A stretch of 34,544 nucleotides of DNA, taken from the NCBI GenBank assembly GCA_028873575.1, contig JAGWHY010000013.1, positions 1 through 34,544 on the forward strand, written 5' to 3'. A program made the translations under genes and the position numbers. Positions within the stretch are counted from its first letter, which is position 1, and each line of letters starts with the position of its first letter. The DNA comes from Acidobacteriota bacterium (GTDB taxonomy: Bacteria; Actinomycetota; Acidimicrobiia; Acidimicrobiales; RAAP-2). Of this stretch, positions 8,105 to 16,600 are shown piece by piece. The notes beneath the pieces are model-generated. The model was given only the letters and a program-made list of their open reading frames with translations. It was not told where the DNA came from and ran no database searches.

Positions 8105-9253
8105 ATGAGCCAGGTCGAGGTGACGTCAGGCTTTCCACGCGTCGAAATCATCGAAGAGGGCATGCGTGAAGGCATGCAGATCGAGAGCGCGTCGATCAGC
8201 GTTGACCAGAAACTGAAGCTCCTGGACGCCCTTTCGCGGACCGGACTGCGCACCATCGTCGTCGGTTCGTTCGTCTCGCCGAAGTGGACGCCGCAGATGG
8301 CGCACGTTGATGAACTCGTCGAACGCTTCACGCCCGTCGACGGCGTGACGTACACGGCACTCGCGCTCAACGAGCGTGGCGTCGAGCGGATGCGCCACTA
8401 CGGATCGAAGCTGACCAATCCCCGCGAGGTGCCCCAAACGTTGGTGCACCTCTGTGACGTGTTCGTTCGGCGCAATAACAATCGTTCCCAGGAAGACGAG
8501 ATGGCGAACTGGGACGTGGTGATTGAACGTGCGCTCGCCGCGGGCGCGACGCACGCCGAAATCGCGATCAACGCGGCGTGGGGCTCGAATTGGACGGGTG
8601 AGTTCAGCCAAACGTATCGACTAGAGATGCTCCAGCGCCAGTACGACAAGTGGCGTGACGCCGGCGTCGTGGTGGACCGGGTCTGGATTGGCGATCCGAT
8701 GGGATGGAATCTCCCCCACCAGGTGGCCGCGCAACTGCGCGCCATTCGAGCGCGCTGGCCCGAGATCACCCGATTCCACTTACACCTGCACGACGCGCGC
8801 GGCGTCGCTCTGCTGTCGGCGTACGAGGCGTTGCGGGTGCTCGATCCCGACTGCACGTTGGTGTTGGACTCCTCCATTGGCGGAATGGGTGGCTGTCCGT
8901 ACGGTGGCCACGGGCGCATGACGCGCATGATTCCCACGGAAGATCTCGTCGATTTGCTCAACGAACTTGGTATCTCGACGGGCGTTGACGTCGACCGCCT
9001 CATCGAGGCGGCGGCCGTGGCCGAAGAGGTGGTCGGCCACGCCCTGTGGGGTCACGTTTCGAAAGCCGGACCGCGGCCGCGAGGCGATCGCCTCTTTCCG
9101 ATGGACCTGCCCTTTATCGAGACCGAAGAACAGGCCCAACACTTTCGCCTCGGTCCGCGCGCGTACGAAGGGGCACGTACGCCGTGGACGAAACCTATCG
9201 AGTCGCCACAACGCCCGGACTCGCGTGTCGACTCGCTAGGGTCGGGCGCGTGA
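8105..9253 (+). CDS. HMG-CoA lyase-like DRE-TIM metallolyase (divergent subgroup)
   Basis: A 382-residue protein of the pyruvate-carboxylase/HMG-CoA lyase TIM-barrel family. It keeps SFVSPKWTPQM, the metal-binding HLHLHD (H227, H229), and the catalytic-loop cysteine in GGMGGCPYGGHG (C264). It differs from true HMG-CoA lyase: the usual GxRDGLQ near the N terminus is EGMREGMQIES (R21 kept, metal-ligand Asp replaced by Glu22), and the late Asn metal ligand has no clear counterpart. A ~60-residue C-terminal extension (from SKAGPRPRGDR) is also extra. It probably cleaves a 3-hydroxy-3-methyl-acyl-CoA or similar CoA ester made by the CoA-transferase upstream; the product is not known. ATG 8105 has GGGGGAAG at good spacing. 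Confidence 0.8.
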   Translation: MSQVEVTSGFPRVEIIEEGMREGMQIESASISVDQKLKLLDALSRTGLRTIVVGSFVSPKWTPQMAHVDELVERFTPVDGVTYTALALNERGVERMRHYGSKLTNPREVPQTLVHLCDVFVRRNNNRSQEDEMANWDVVIERALAAGATHAEIAINAAWGSNWTGEFSQTYRLEMLQRQYDKWRDAGVVVDRVWIGDPMGWNLPHQVAAQLRAIRARWPEITRFHLHLHDARGVALLSAYEALRVLDPDCTLVLDSSIGGMGGCPYGGHGRMTRMIPTEDLVDLLNELGISTGVDVDRLIEAAAVAEEVVGHALWGHVSKAGPRPRGDRLFPMDLPFIETEEQAQHFRLGPRAYEGARTPWTKPIESPQRPDSRVDSLGSGA

Positions 9254-9260
9254 GGCAAGC

Positions 9261-10130
9261 GTGAATCGAGTGACCTCGTCGGATTCCGAGGCGCTCGATG
9301 ACGCCGATGATCTCGAGCCCCCGCCCGCGCGAGACGCCGAGTCGTCGGCTGAGGTCGCCGAGGAGTCGGATCGAGATCGGGACGACGCGTCCTCGAGTGG
9401 CGTTCGCTCGCTGGATCGCCCCTTCATCGTGTTACGGGTCCTCCGGGAGAATCGCGCGCCGATGCGACTCACCGAGATCGCCACGGCGACCAAGTTGCAC
9501 CTTGCCACCACCCAGCGTCTGGTGAACCTGTTGATCAAGCACGGCTACGTGGAGCGCGACGGCGTGGAGTACCGGTTGGGCCTCGTGTCGCTGATCGACG
9601 GTTTCACCTATCTGTTGACGAATAACTTGACCCAGATTGCCGAACCCATTTTGTTGGACTTGAACGCGTCAACGAAGTTGACCGCGATGTTGTCGGTACG
9701 CCACGACCTCACGCAGGTTCGGGTACTGCGAATCTTGAGTTCGCCCTCGCCGCGCTACCAAGCGACCATCGGCGAACAAGTTCCCCTGACCCTGGGCGGC
9801 GCACGGGTGCTGGCCGCGGGACTGTCCTCGCAGGACTTGGATCGACTGCTCGAAGGCGTGGACAAGATTCCCTTCGCGAGTGGTCGGGTGCTGGATCGTC
9901 AAGAGTTTGTCGAGAGTTTGAGCGCGATTCGGGAGCGAGGCTTCGCGTTGGGGCAAGGACAGGGCGAAGACGGCAGTGTTTCGGTGGCGGTGCCGGTGAT
10001 GAGTCGCGACGGCGAAGTGATTGCCGCGTTACAGGTCTCGGGACACATCGAAGACATTCCTTTTGACGTTGACTCACTGGTGAAGGAACTCCAGCGCGCG
10101 AGCGCCGCGATAACCCGGAGGATTCCGTGA
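9261..10130 (+). CDS. IclR-family transcriptional regulator
   Basis: A 289-residue regulator. After a ~50-residue acidic, Ser/Asp/Glu-rich tail it has a winged helix-turn-helix (about 51-110: [43 protein letters not shown]) and then the IclR effector-binding domain (about 115-285) with the typical [21 protein letters not shown]. IclR proteins bind small carboxylates and control catabolic operons, mostly as repressors. It lies inside the cluster it probably controls, 7 bases after the lyase, and its stop overlaps the prpD start. The long acidic N terminus is unusual; no better in-frame start lies between it and the HTH. The start GTG 9261 has only a weak ribosome binding site. Confidence 0.92.
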   Translation: MNRVTSSDSEALDDADDLEPPPARDAESSAEVAEESDRDRDDASSSGVRSLDRPFIVLRVLRENRAPMRLTEIATATKLHLATTQRLVNLLIKHGYVERDGVEYRLGLVSLIDGFTYLLTNNLTQIAEPILLDLNASTKLTAMLSVRHDLTQVRVLRILSSPSPRYQATIGEQVPLTLGGARVLAAGLSSQDLDRLLEGVDKIPFASGRVLDRQEFVESLSAIRERGFALGQGQGEDGSVSVAVPVMSRDGEVIAALQVSGHIEDIPFDVDSLVKELQRASAAITRRIP

Positions 10131-11653
10131 AGGAACACGAACTACGGGTCTACCGCAGTCGCGAGGGGCTGGCGCGCGAGGAACAGTTGGCGTGGAAGCT
10201 CGCGAACCTCGCCGCCGACGACGTACCGGTAGCGCCTGACGTCACGGAGATGATTATTAATCGCGTGATCGACGACGTGGCGGTCGCGATGGCGGCCATT
10301 GCGCGTCCGCCCGTCGTGGCCGCGCGCGATCAAGCACTGTGCCACGGCGCTCGACCGGGCGCGTCACTCTGGGGCGCGCCGTCTGACGTTCGGTCCTCAC
10401 CCGAGTGGGCGGCGTGGGCGAACGGTGTTGCGGTGCGCGAACTTGACTTTCACGACACCTACTTGGCCGCGGAGTACGCCCACCCCGGTGACAACGTGCC
10501 CGCTATCCTCGCCGTCGCGCAGCACGTGGCGGTGCGTCGAGCGATCCGAGGTGGCGACGTCGTGCGGGCGATCGCGAGCGCCTACGAGGTGCAGATCGAC
10601 CTCGCGCGTGGCGTGAGTCTGCACGCGCACAAGATTGACCACGTTGCCCATCTGGGGCCGTCCATCGCGGCCGGTCTCGGCACGTTGTTGTCGTTGCCCC
10701 CGACGCAGACGTATCAAGCCATTAATCAGGCACTTCACACGACGACGGCGACGCGTCAATCGCGCAAGGGCGAGATTTCTACGTGGAAAGCGTACGCCCC
10801 CGCCTTCGCCGCGAAGGCCGCGATTGAGGCCGTCGACCGCGCGATGCGCGGCCAGAGCGCGCCGGCGCCGGTCTACGAGGGTGAAGACGGGGTGATCGCG
10901 TGGCTTCTCGACGGCCCCGACGCGCGTTACGCCGTCTGGCTGCCCGACGCCGGTGAAGAAAAGCGCGCCATCTTGGAGTCCTTTACGAAGGAGCACTCCG
11001 CCGAGTATCAGGCCCAGGCGTGGATTGATTTGGCGCGCCGTCTTCGCGAGACGCACCCCGAAGTGCAAGACCCGAGCAACGTCAACGAAATTGTTATTTA
11101 CACGTCACACCACACGCACTTCGTGATCGGCTCGGGCGCGAACGACCCACAGAAGTACGACCCCGACGCGTCGCGCGAAACACTCGATCACTCGCTGCCC
11201 TACATCTTCGCCGTCGCGCTCCAAGACGGAAGGTGGCATCACGAGGACTCGTACGCGCCGTCGCGAGCGCACCGCGCGGACACCGTCGCTCTCTGGCAAC
11301 GCGTGCGCACGGTTGAGGACGATGAGTGGTCGCGACGCTACCTCGATCCTGATCCGCGCAAGCGAGCCTTTGGGGGTCGGGTGGAGATCGCGCTGCGCGA
11401 CGGCACGTCGATCGTCGATGAGATTGCGCTACCCGACGCGCACTCCTACGGCGAGCGTCCCTTCACTCGGGGTGACTACATCGCGAAGTTCCACCAGTTG
11501 ACGCGGGGGATTGTGGCGCCGACGGAGGCTGATCGATTCCTCGACCTCGTGCAGCGACTCGACCAACTCGTAAGTGAAGAGCTCCTCCAACTCACGATCA
11601 CCGCGCTACCCACCGTCTTCGAGGGCGTTGCGCACACGCAAGGAATTTTCTGA
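10127..11653 (+). CDS. prpD: 2-methylcitrate dehydratase
   Basis: A 508-residue MmgE/PrpD-family enzyme. It matches, over most of its length, the actinobacterial PrpD type as I recall it from Mycobacterium: [56 protein letters not shown], and [19 protein letters not shown]. It dehydrates 2-methylcitrate to 2-methyl-cis-aconitate in the methylcitrate cycle, which burns propionyl-CoA. GTG 10127 overlaps the IclR stop (GTGA) and has GGAGG 7 bases upstream. Its stop overlaps the prpB ATG (TGATG). This close match makes the prp assignment much firmer than for a generic MmgE-family protein. Confidence 0.93.
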   Translation: MKEHELRVYRSREGLAREEQLAWKLANLAADDVPVAPDVTEMIINRVIDDVAVAMAAIARPPVVAARDQALCHGARPGASLWGAPSDVRSSPEWAAWANGVAVRELDFHDTYLAAEYAHPGDNVPAILAVAQHVAVRRAIRGGDVVRAIASAYEVQIDLARGVSLHAHKIDHVAHLGPSIAAGLGTLLSLPPTQTYQAINQALHTTTATRQSRKGEISTWKAYAPAFAAKAAIEAVDRAMRGQSAPAPVYEGEDGVIAWLLDGPDARYAVWLPDAGEEKRAILESFTKEHSAEYQAQAWIDLARRLRETHPEVQDPSNVNEIVIYTSHHTHFVIGSGANDPQKYDPDASRETLDHSLPYIFAVALQDGRWHHEDSYAPSRAHRADTVALWQRVRTVEDDEWSRRYLDPDPRKRAFGGRVEIALRDGTSIVDEIALPDAHSYGERPFTRGDYIAKFHQLTRGIVAPTEADRFLDLVQRLDQLVSEELLQLTITALPTVFEGVAHTQGIF

Positions 11654-12552
11654 TGCTGCACGCGCCCACGCCGCCGAGCGCCAAGCGCGCCGCGCTGCGC
11701 GCACGACTCGCGACCGGCGAGTTGTTGGTACTTCCGGGGGCCTTTAATCCGCTGTCGGCGATGTTGATTGAGCGGCGAGGTTTCCACGCGGCGTATCTGT
11801 CGGGTGCCGTGATCGCCGCGGATCTGGGGTTGCCGGACGTGGGACTCACGACGACCAGCGAAGTCGCGCTTCGCGCGGGCCAGGTGTCGCGCGTGACGAA
11901 CCTGCCGCTGCTCGTGGACGCGGACACCGGTTTCGGTGAGGCCATGAACGTGGCGCGCAGCGTGCAACTCCTCGAGGAGGCCGGCGTGAGTGGACTGCAC
12001 CTCGAAGATCAGGTCAATCCCAAACGCTGCGGTCATCTCGACGGGAAACAGGTGGTCGACCGTGACGTCGCGGTACAGCGACTCCGCGCGGCCGTGGCCG
12101 CGCGACGTGATCCGAATCTGCTGATCGTCGCGCGCACGGACGCGCGCGCGACCGACTCGCTCGACGAGGCGATCGAACGGGCTAAGGCCTACGCGGACGC
12201 CGGCGCGGACGCGATCTTCGCCGAGGCGCTCTTGGACGAGCACGAGTTCGCGCGGATGCGCGCGGCGGTCGCGGTCCCTCTACTCGCCAACGCCACGGAG
12301 TTCGGCAAGGGAGAACTCTTGAACGTGACGCCGCTCGCCGAACTTGGCGTAAATATGGTGATCTTTCCGGTGTCGCTTTTGCGTCTGGCCATGGGCGCCA
12401 CCGAGCGCGGGCTCGCCACGTTACGGCGCGAGGGGGGTTTCGCGTCGGTCTTGGGCGAGATGCAGACCCGTGCGGAACTCTACGACCTCTTGGACTACGC
12501 GAGCTACCAGGTCTTTGACGACGACGTGTTTAATTTTCAATTGCCCTCCTGA
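11653..12552 (+). CDS. prpB: 2-methylisocitrate lyase
   Basis: A 299-residue member of the isocitrate lyase/PEP mutase family. The active-site loop PKRCGHLDGK (C126) is the KKCGH-type motif of methylisocitrate lyase. Metal-binding and substrate motifs are present as LVDADTGFGEAMN and HLEDQ, and ARTDAR is typical. It splits 2-methylisocitrate into pyruvate and succinate, the last step of the methylcitrate cycle. The ATG shares one base with the prpD stop, so the two are translationally coupled. Other lyases of this superfamily (dimethylmalate, oxaloacetate hydrolase types) are alternatives, but the prpD neighbour argues for PrpB. Methylcitrate synthase (prpC) is not in the window. Confidence 0.92.
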   Translation: MLHAPTPPSAKRAALRARLATGELLVLPGAFNPLSAMLIERRGFHAAYLSGAVIAADLGLPDVGLTTTSEVALRAGQVSRVTNLPLLVDADTGFGEAMNVARSVQLLEEAGVSGLHLEDQVNPKRCGHLDGKQVVDRDVAVQRLRAAVAARRDPNLLIVARTDARATDSLDEAIERAKAYADAGADAIFAEALLDEHEFARMRAAVAVPLLANATEFGKGELLNVTPLAELGVNMVIFPVSLLRLAMGATERGLATLRREGGFASVLGEMQTRAELYDLLDYASYQVFDDDVFNFQLPS

Positions 12553-12585
12553 CGCGCGTACCGGGAGGACTAGCGTCAACGAGCG

Positions 12586-15500
12586 GTGACGCAACGTGGC
12601 GCAACGGATCAAAGTCTGGACGATCTCGCAAACTCGTGCGTGACGCAAACACGCGAGTTGCTTCGTCAGGTCCGCGACCAACGCACGCGCCGCGACCAAC
12701 GCACGCGCCGACGATTCGAGCGACTGTTTCACGATCCCGAGGCCATCGCGGTGACCTTGGCGTTGACCGATCAGGTCATGCGTGCGGCGTCCCCGAAGGC
12801 CGCCGCCGTACTGTTTCGTCGCGCGAGCGCGCGCGCGACGGTCCGCGGATTTGGTGTGGTCAACGCGCTGGGACTATGGACGTTGGGACGACTCACGCGC
12901 GTCGCGCCACGCATCGTGTTGCGCGTGGTGCACGCCCGAGTTCGCGCCCTGTCGCGCGACCTAATTTTGGACAGCGACGACGCGGCGCTGGCGCGTCACG
13001 TGGCGCGTCGTCGGCGTCACGGCGCGCGACTCAACGTCAACGTGCTCGGCGAAGCGGTGCTTGGTCATCGCGAAGCGGACGAACGCCTAGCGGCTATCAC
13101 GTCGGTGATGATCCGGCCGTACGTGGACTACGTCTCGGTGAAGTTGTCGTCGATCTGCGCGCAGCTCAACGCTTTTGACCCGGAAGGGAGTCAGGCGCGC
13201 GCCCGTGAACGGCTACGCGCGCTCTACCGCGTGGCGAAGCGCGAAGAGGTCTTCGTCAACCTCGACATGGAGGAGTATCGCGATCTTCGTCTCACGCTCG
13301 ACGTGTTTCTGCGTGTGCTCGACGAAGAGGAGTTTCGCGATCTGTGTGCGGGGATTGTGCTGCAGGCGTATTTGCCCGAGTCCCACGACGCGCTCGAGGA
13401 ATTGATCACGTGGGCGCGCGCGCGACGGGCCAACGGCGGGGCGCCCGTCAAAGTGCGCTTAGTCAAGGGCGCCAATCTCGCGATGGAACGTACCGAGAGT
13501 GAGCTTCAGGGCTGGCGCGCCGCGCCCTACCCCACCAAGGCGGACGTCGACGCGAGTTACCTGCGCCTGGTTGACCGCGCGCTACGCCCCGAGCACGCCG
13601 ACGCGCTGCGCGTCGGCGTGGCGAGTCACAACCTCTTTCACCTCAATTTCGCGCTCGCCGTCGCCGAGCGTCGCGCCGTGAGTACGCAGCTGGACCTCGA
13701 GATGCTCGAAGGAATGGCGAACGCCGAGGCGCTCACCTTGTCGCGACGTGGTCGTCACGTCGTGCTCTACGCGCCGGTGACGCGGCGCGAGGACTTCGCC
13801 TCCGCGGTGGCCTATCTGGTGCGTCGACTCGATGAGAACACCTCGCCCGAGAACTATCTGCGCGCCGCCTTTGACGTGGACCACGACGACGCGGTCTTCG
13901 ACGCGCAAGCGCGGCGCTTCCTCGACGCGTTACGCGAGCGCCACGACGTGTCGACGGCCTCACGTCGTCACGGCGCGACCCGTACTTTCGTCGACGAATT
14001 CACGAATGAGCCGAACGCTGATCCGACCAACGAGGTCTGGCGGCGGGCCTACCGCGACGCGCTCGACGACGTGCGGGCTACGAGTGACGTTGAGATCCCT
14101 CTCGTCGTTGGAGGCGTCGAGGTCACGACGGGTCAGTGGGAGTGGGGCCACGACCCCAACGCCGGCGGCGAGCCGTGGTACCGCTACGCGGTTGCGACGC
14201 CGAGTGAGGTGGACCACGCGCTCGACGTCGCCACGCGCGCCGGCGCGACCTGGCGCGCGACCCCGGCTGACGCGCGTCGTCGACTCTTACGCGCGGTCGC
14301 GGAATCGATGCACGACGGACGGGCCGTCGCCGCCGCGGTCATGGCGCGTGACGCGGCCAAGAACGAGCACGAGGCGAACGCCGAGATCAGCGAAGGGGTG
14401 GACTTCGCGCGGTACTACGGCGATCGCGTCGTGGACGATTCGCTCGCGACGCCCCTGGGCGTCGTCGTGGTCGTACCGCCGTGGAACTTTCCCTACGCGA
14501 TTCCGGCGGGCGGGGTTTTGGCGGCCCTGGCCGCCGGGAACGCCGTGATTTTGAAGCCGGCGCCCGAGTCCGTCGCGGTCGCGTGGGCGCTGGTGGGCCA
14601 GATCTGGCGCGCCGGCGTCGCGCGCGAGTTGGTGCAGTGGCTGCCGACGCGCGACGACGACGTGGGTCGAGTCCTCGTGAGTGACCCGCGGACCAACGCC
14701 GTGGTCTTGACCGGTTCGATTACGACCGCGGAACTTTTCACCTCGTGGCGTGAGGAGATGAATCTCCTCGCCGAAACCAGTGGGAAGAACGCCGTCGTGG
14801 TGACGGCGAGCGCCGACGTCGACGCGGCCGTGAAAGACGTCGTCGACTCGGCCTTCACGCACGCGGGTCAGAAATGTTCGGCCGCCAGTGTGGTGATCGT
14901 CGAGCGCGACGTGCTCACTGACGGCACGTTCGTGCGTCAGCTCCGCGACGCCGTGGAGAGTCTCGAGGTCGGTCCCGCGACGGCCCTCGCTTCGGTGGTG
15001 CCCCCACTGATTCGTCCGCCCGAGGCGGTGTTGCGCCGCGCCCTCACGCAGCTCGACCCCGGGGAGTCGTGGCTCGTGGAGCCGCGCCAACTCGACGACG
15101 CCGGTTATCTTTGGCGCCCCGGGGTACGACTGGGCGTCGCGCCCGGTTCGTGGGCGCACCGTAGTGAATGGTTTGGTCCCGTACTCGCGGTCATGGTCGC
15201 CAACTCTCTCGAAGAAGCGACGGGCTGGCAGAACGACGTCGCCTTCGGCTTGACGGCGGGACTGCACTCGCTCGACGAGGCGGAGTGCGCGTGGTGGATC
15301 GAGCACGTGGCGGCGGGCAACGTCTACGTAAATCGAGGGACCACGGGGGCGGTCGTGGCGCGTCAACCCTTCGGCGGTTGGAAACGCTCCAGCGTCGGTC
15401 CCACCGCAAAGGCGGGTGGCGCGCACTACGTGTCGTCGCTGTGCGCGTGGCGAGCACTCGACGACGAAGCCACGGCGATCGAGGAGTTCGTGACGTGGTG

Positions 15501-15981
15501 GCACGAGGAGGGCGCGCGGGCGCTCGACCCCTCGGCGTTGCGCGTCGAGCGCAACGTGCACCGTTTTCGTCCGTACCCTGGCGAACTAGTCGTACGCGTG
15601 GACGGATCGTGGAACGCCACGCTCGACGCCTACGTCGCGACCGTGTCGGCCATGACGGGCGTGTCACTCACGTTGTCGAGCGCGACACCCGTCGCGACGC
15701 GCCTGTCGCGTCGCGTAGAAAGCGTCGAAGCGTTGACGGCGCGCGCGGCGCGGATCGCGAAAGTGCGCTGGTTAAGCGCCGAGCCGGCGCCGGCGTTACG
15801 TCTCCTCACGCAAGGTTGCGTGCTCGATCGACGCCCCATTGCCCAGCGCGGCGCCGTCGAGGGTCCGCGCTGGCTCGTCGAGCAGAGTGTCGCGGTCGCG
15901 AACCATCGCTACGGCAACGTCGGCGCCGGTCCGCGTCCACCGGTCCTCGGTCTCGGCGAGGTACCGCGACCCCAGGGTTGA
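12586..15981 (+). CDS. putA: Bifunctional proline dehydrogenase / 1-pyrroline-5-carboxylate dehydrogenase
   Basis: A 1131-residue fusion enzyme oxidising proline to glutamate. Residues ~130-445 form the FAD proline dehydrogenase barrel (YVSVKLSSICAQL, VFVNLDMEEYRDL, VKVRLVKGANLAMER, DENTSPENYLRAAF). Residues ~500-950 form the NAD aldehyde dehydrogenase, with VVVVPPWNFPYAIP, base E730 in LLAETSGKN, and catalytic C764 in HAGQKCSA. The ~180-residue C-terminal part is poorly conserved, as in longer PutA proteins lacking a DNA-binding domain. Size matches the fused PutA of Corynebacterium-type actinobacteria. An 18-bp tandem duplication encodes RDQRTR twice near the N terminus. The start GTG 12586 has no clear ribosome binding site; GGGAGGA lies about 18 bases upstream. 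It follows prpB by 33 bases and may be cotranscribed. Confidence 0.93.
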   Translation: MTQRGATDQSLDDLANSCVTQTRELLRQVRDQRTRRDQRTRRRFERLFHDPEAIAVTLALTDQVMRAASPKAAAVLFRRASARATVRGFGVVNALGLWTLGRLTRVAPRIVLRVVHARVRALSRDLILDSDDAALARHVARRRRHGARLNVNVLGEAVLGHREADERLAAITSVMIRPYVDYVSVKLSSICAQLNAFDPEGSQARARERLRALYRVAKREEVFVNLDMEEYRDLRLTLDVFLRVLDEEEFRDLCAGIVLQAYLPESHDALEELITWARARRANGGAPVKVRLVKGANLAMERTESELQGWRAAPYPTKADVDASYLRLVDRALRPEHADALRVGVASHNLFHLNFALAVAERRAVSTQLDLEMLEGMANAEALTLSRRGRHVVLYAPVTRREDFASAVAYLVRRLDENTSPENYLRAAFDVDHDDAVFDAQARRFLDALRERHDVSTASRRHGATRTFVDEFTNEPNADPTNEVWRRAYRDALDDVRATSDVEIPLVVGGVEVTTGQWEWGHDPNAGGEPWYRYAVATPSEVDHALDVATRAGATWRATPADARRRLLRAVAESMHDGRAVAAAVMARDAAKNEHEANAEISEGVDFARYYGDRVVDDSLATPLGVVVVVPPWNFPYAIPAGGVLAALAAGNAVILKPAPESVAVAWALVGQIWRAGVARELVQWLPTRDDDVGRVLVSDPRTNAVVLTGSITTAELFTSWREEMNLLAETSGKNAVVVTASADVDAAVKDVVDSAFTHAGQKCSAASVVIVERDVLTDGTFVRQLRDAVESLEVGPATALASVVPPLIRPPEAVLRRALTQLDPGESWLVEPRQLDDAGYLWRPGVRLGVAPGSWAHRSEWFGPVLAVMVANSLEEATGWQNDVAFGLTAGLHSLDEAECAWWIEHVAAGNVYVNRGTTGAVVARQPFGGWKRSSVGPTAKAGGAHYVSSLCAWRALDDEATAIEEFVTWWHEEGARALDPSALRVERNVHRFRPYPGELVVRVDGSWNATLDAYVATVSAMTGVSLTLSSATPVATRLSRRVESVEALTARAARIAKVRWLSAEPAPALRLLTQGCVLDRRPIAQRGAVEGPRWLVEQSVAVANHRYGNVGAGPRPPVLGLGEVPRPQG
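12673..12708 (+). repeat. 18-bp tandem duplication inside putA
   Basis: CGCGACCAACGCACGCGC occurs twice in direct succession (12673-12690 and 12691-12708). It adds six residues (RDQRTR) without shifting the frame. It lies in the variable N-terminal helix ahead of the catalytic barrel. Confidence 0.9.
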
Positions 15982-16010
15982 CCCGGGAGAACGGCTAACG
16001 TGACGGGCTA

Positions 16011-16577
16011 ATGGTGCTCTCGGACCGGTCCATCAAAGAGGCCCTGGAGCAGGGGCGCATCATCGTCGAGCCGCTCAGCGATGACTGCATTCAACCTTCG
16101 TCGGTCGACGTCCACGTGGATCAGTACTTTCGCGTCTTTCGTAACCACACCCAACGAGTCATCGACGTCCGCGAACCTCAAGAAGACTTAACCGAGCTCA
16201 TCGACGTCGGCCCCGAGAACCCCATGATCTTGCACCCCGGGGAGTTCCTGCTCGGCTCGACCACGGAGCGCATCGCGATCGCGGACGATCTGGTGGCGCG
16301 CTTAGACGGTAAGAGTTCCCTCGGACGACTCGGACTCGTGATCCACTCGACGGCTGGTTTTATCGACGCCGGCTGGGACGGCCACATCACCTTGGAACTG
16401 TCCAACGTGGCAAATCTGCCCATTACGTTGTACCCCGGTATGAAGATCGGCCAAATCAGCTTCTTTGAGATGACGACCCCGGCCGACCGGCCGTACGGTT
16501 CGTCGGGCCTTGGTTCGAAGTATCGGGGTCAGCGCGGACCCACGCCCAGCCGTTACTCGGAAAACTTCAAGAAGTAA
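16011..16577 (+). CDS. dcd: dCTP deaminase (probably also dUTP-hydrolysing)
   Basis: A 188-residue nucleotide deaminase of the trimeric dUTPase fold. The core motif [19 protein letters not shown] runs from H112 to L130, with catalytic Glu129; [10 protein letters not shown] and the C-terminal [10 protein letters not shown] loop that closes over the nucleotide are present. Residues A115 and E129 correspond in number and context to the M. tuberculosis enzyme, which both deaminates dCTP and hydrolyses dUTP to give dUMP directly, so the same dual activity is likely here. It supplies dUMP for thymidylate synthesis in the cytoplasm. ATG 16011 opens 29 bases after putA. The etfD-like gene follows after 23 bases, with no functional link obvious. 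Confidence 0.95.
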   Translation: MVLSDRSIKEALEQGRIIVEPLSDDCIQPSSVDVHVDQYFRVFRNHTQRVIDVREPQEDLTELIDVGPENPMILHPGEFLLGSTTERIAIADDLVARLDGKSSLGRLGLVIHSTAGFIDAGWDGHITLELSNVANLPITLYPGMKIGQISFFEMTTPADRPYGSSGLGSKYRGQRGPTPSRYSENFKK

Positions 16578-16600
16578 CGAAGCACCATGAAGGGGACGCC

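Noticed and set aside
14287-15561. Long - strand open frame (424 codons) opposite putA
   Set aside because: It is antisense to conserved aldehyde dehydrogenase motifs, is rich in Arg/His/Gly, has no family resemblance, and is explained by GC-rich codon structure.
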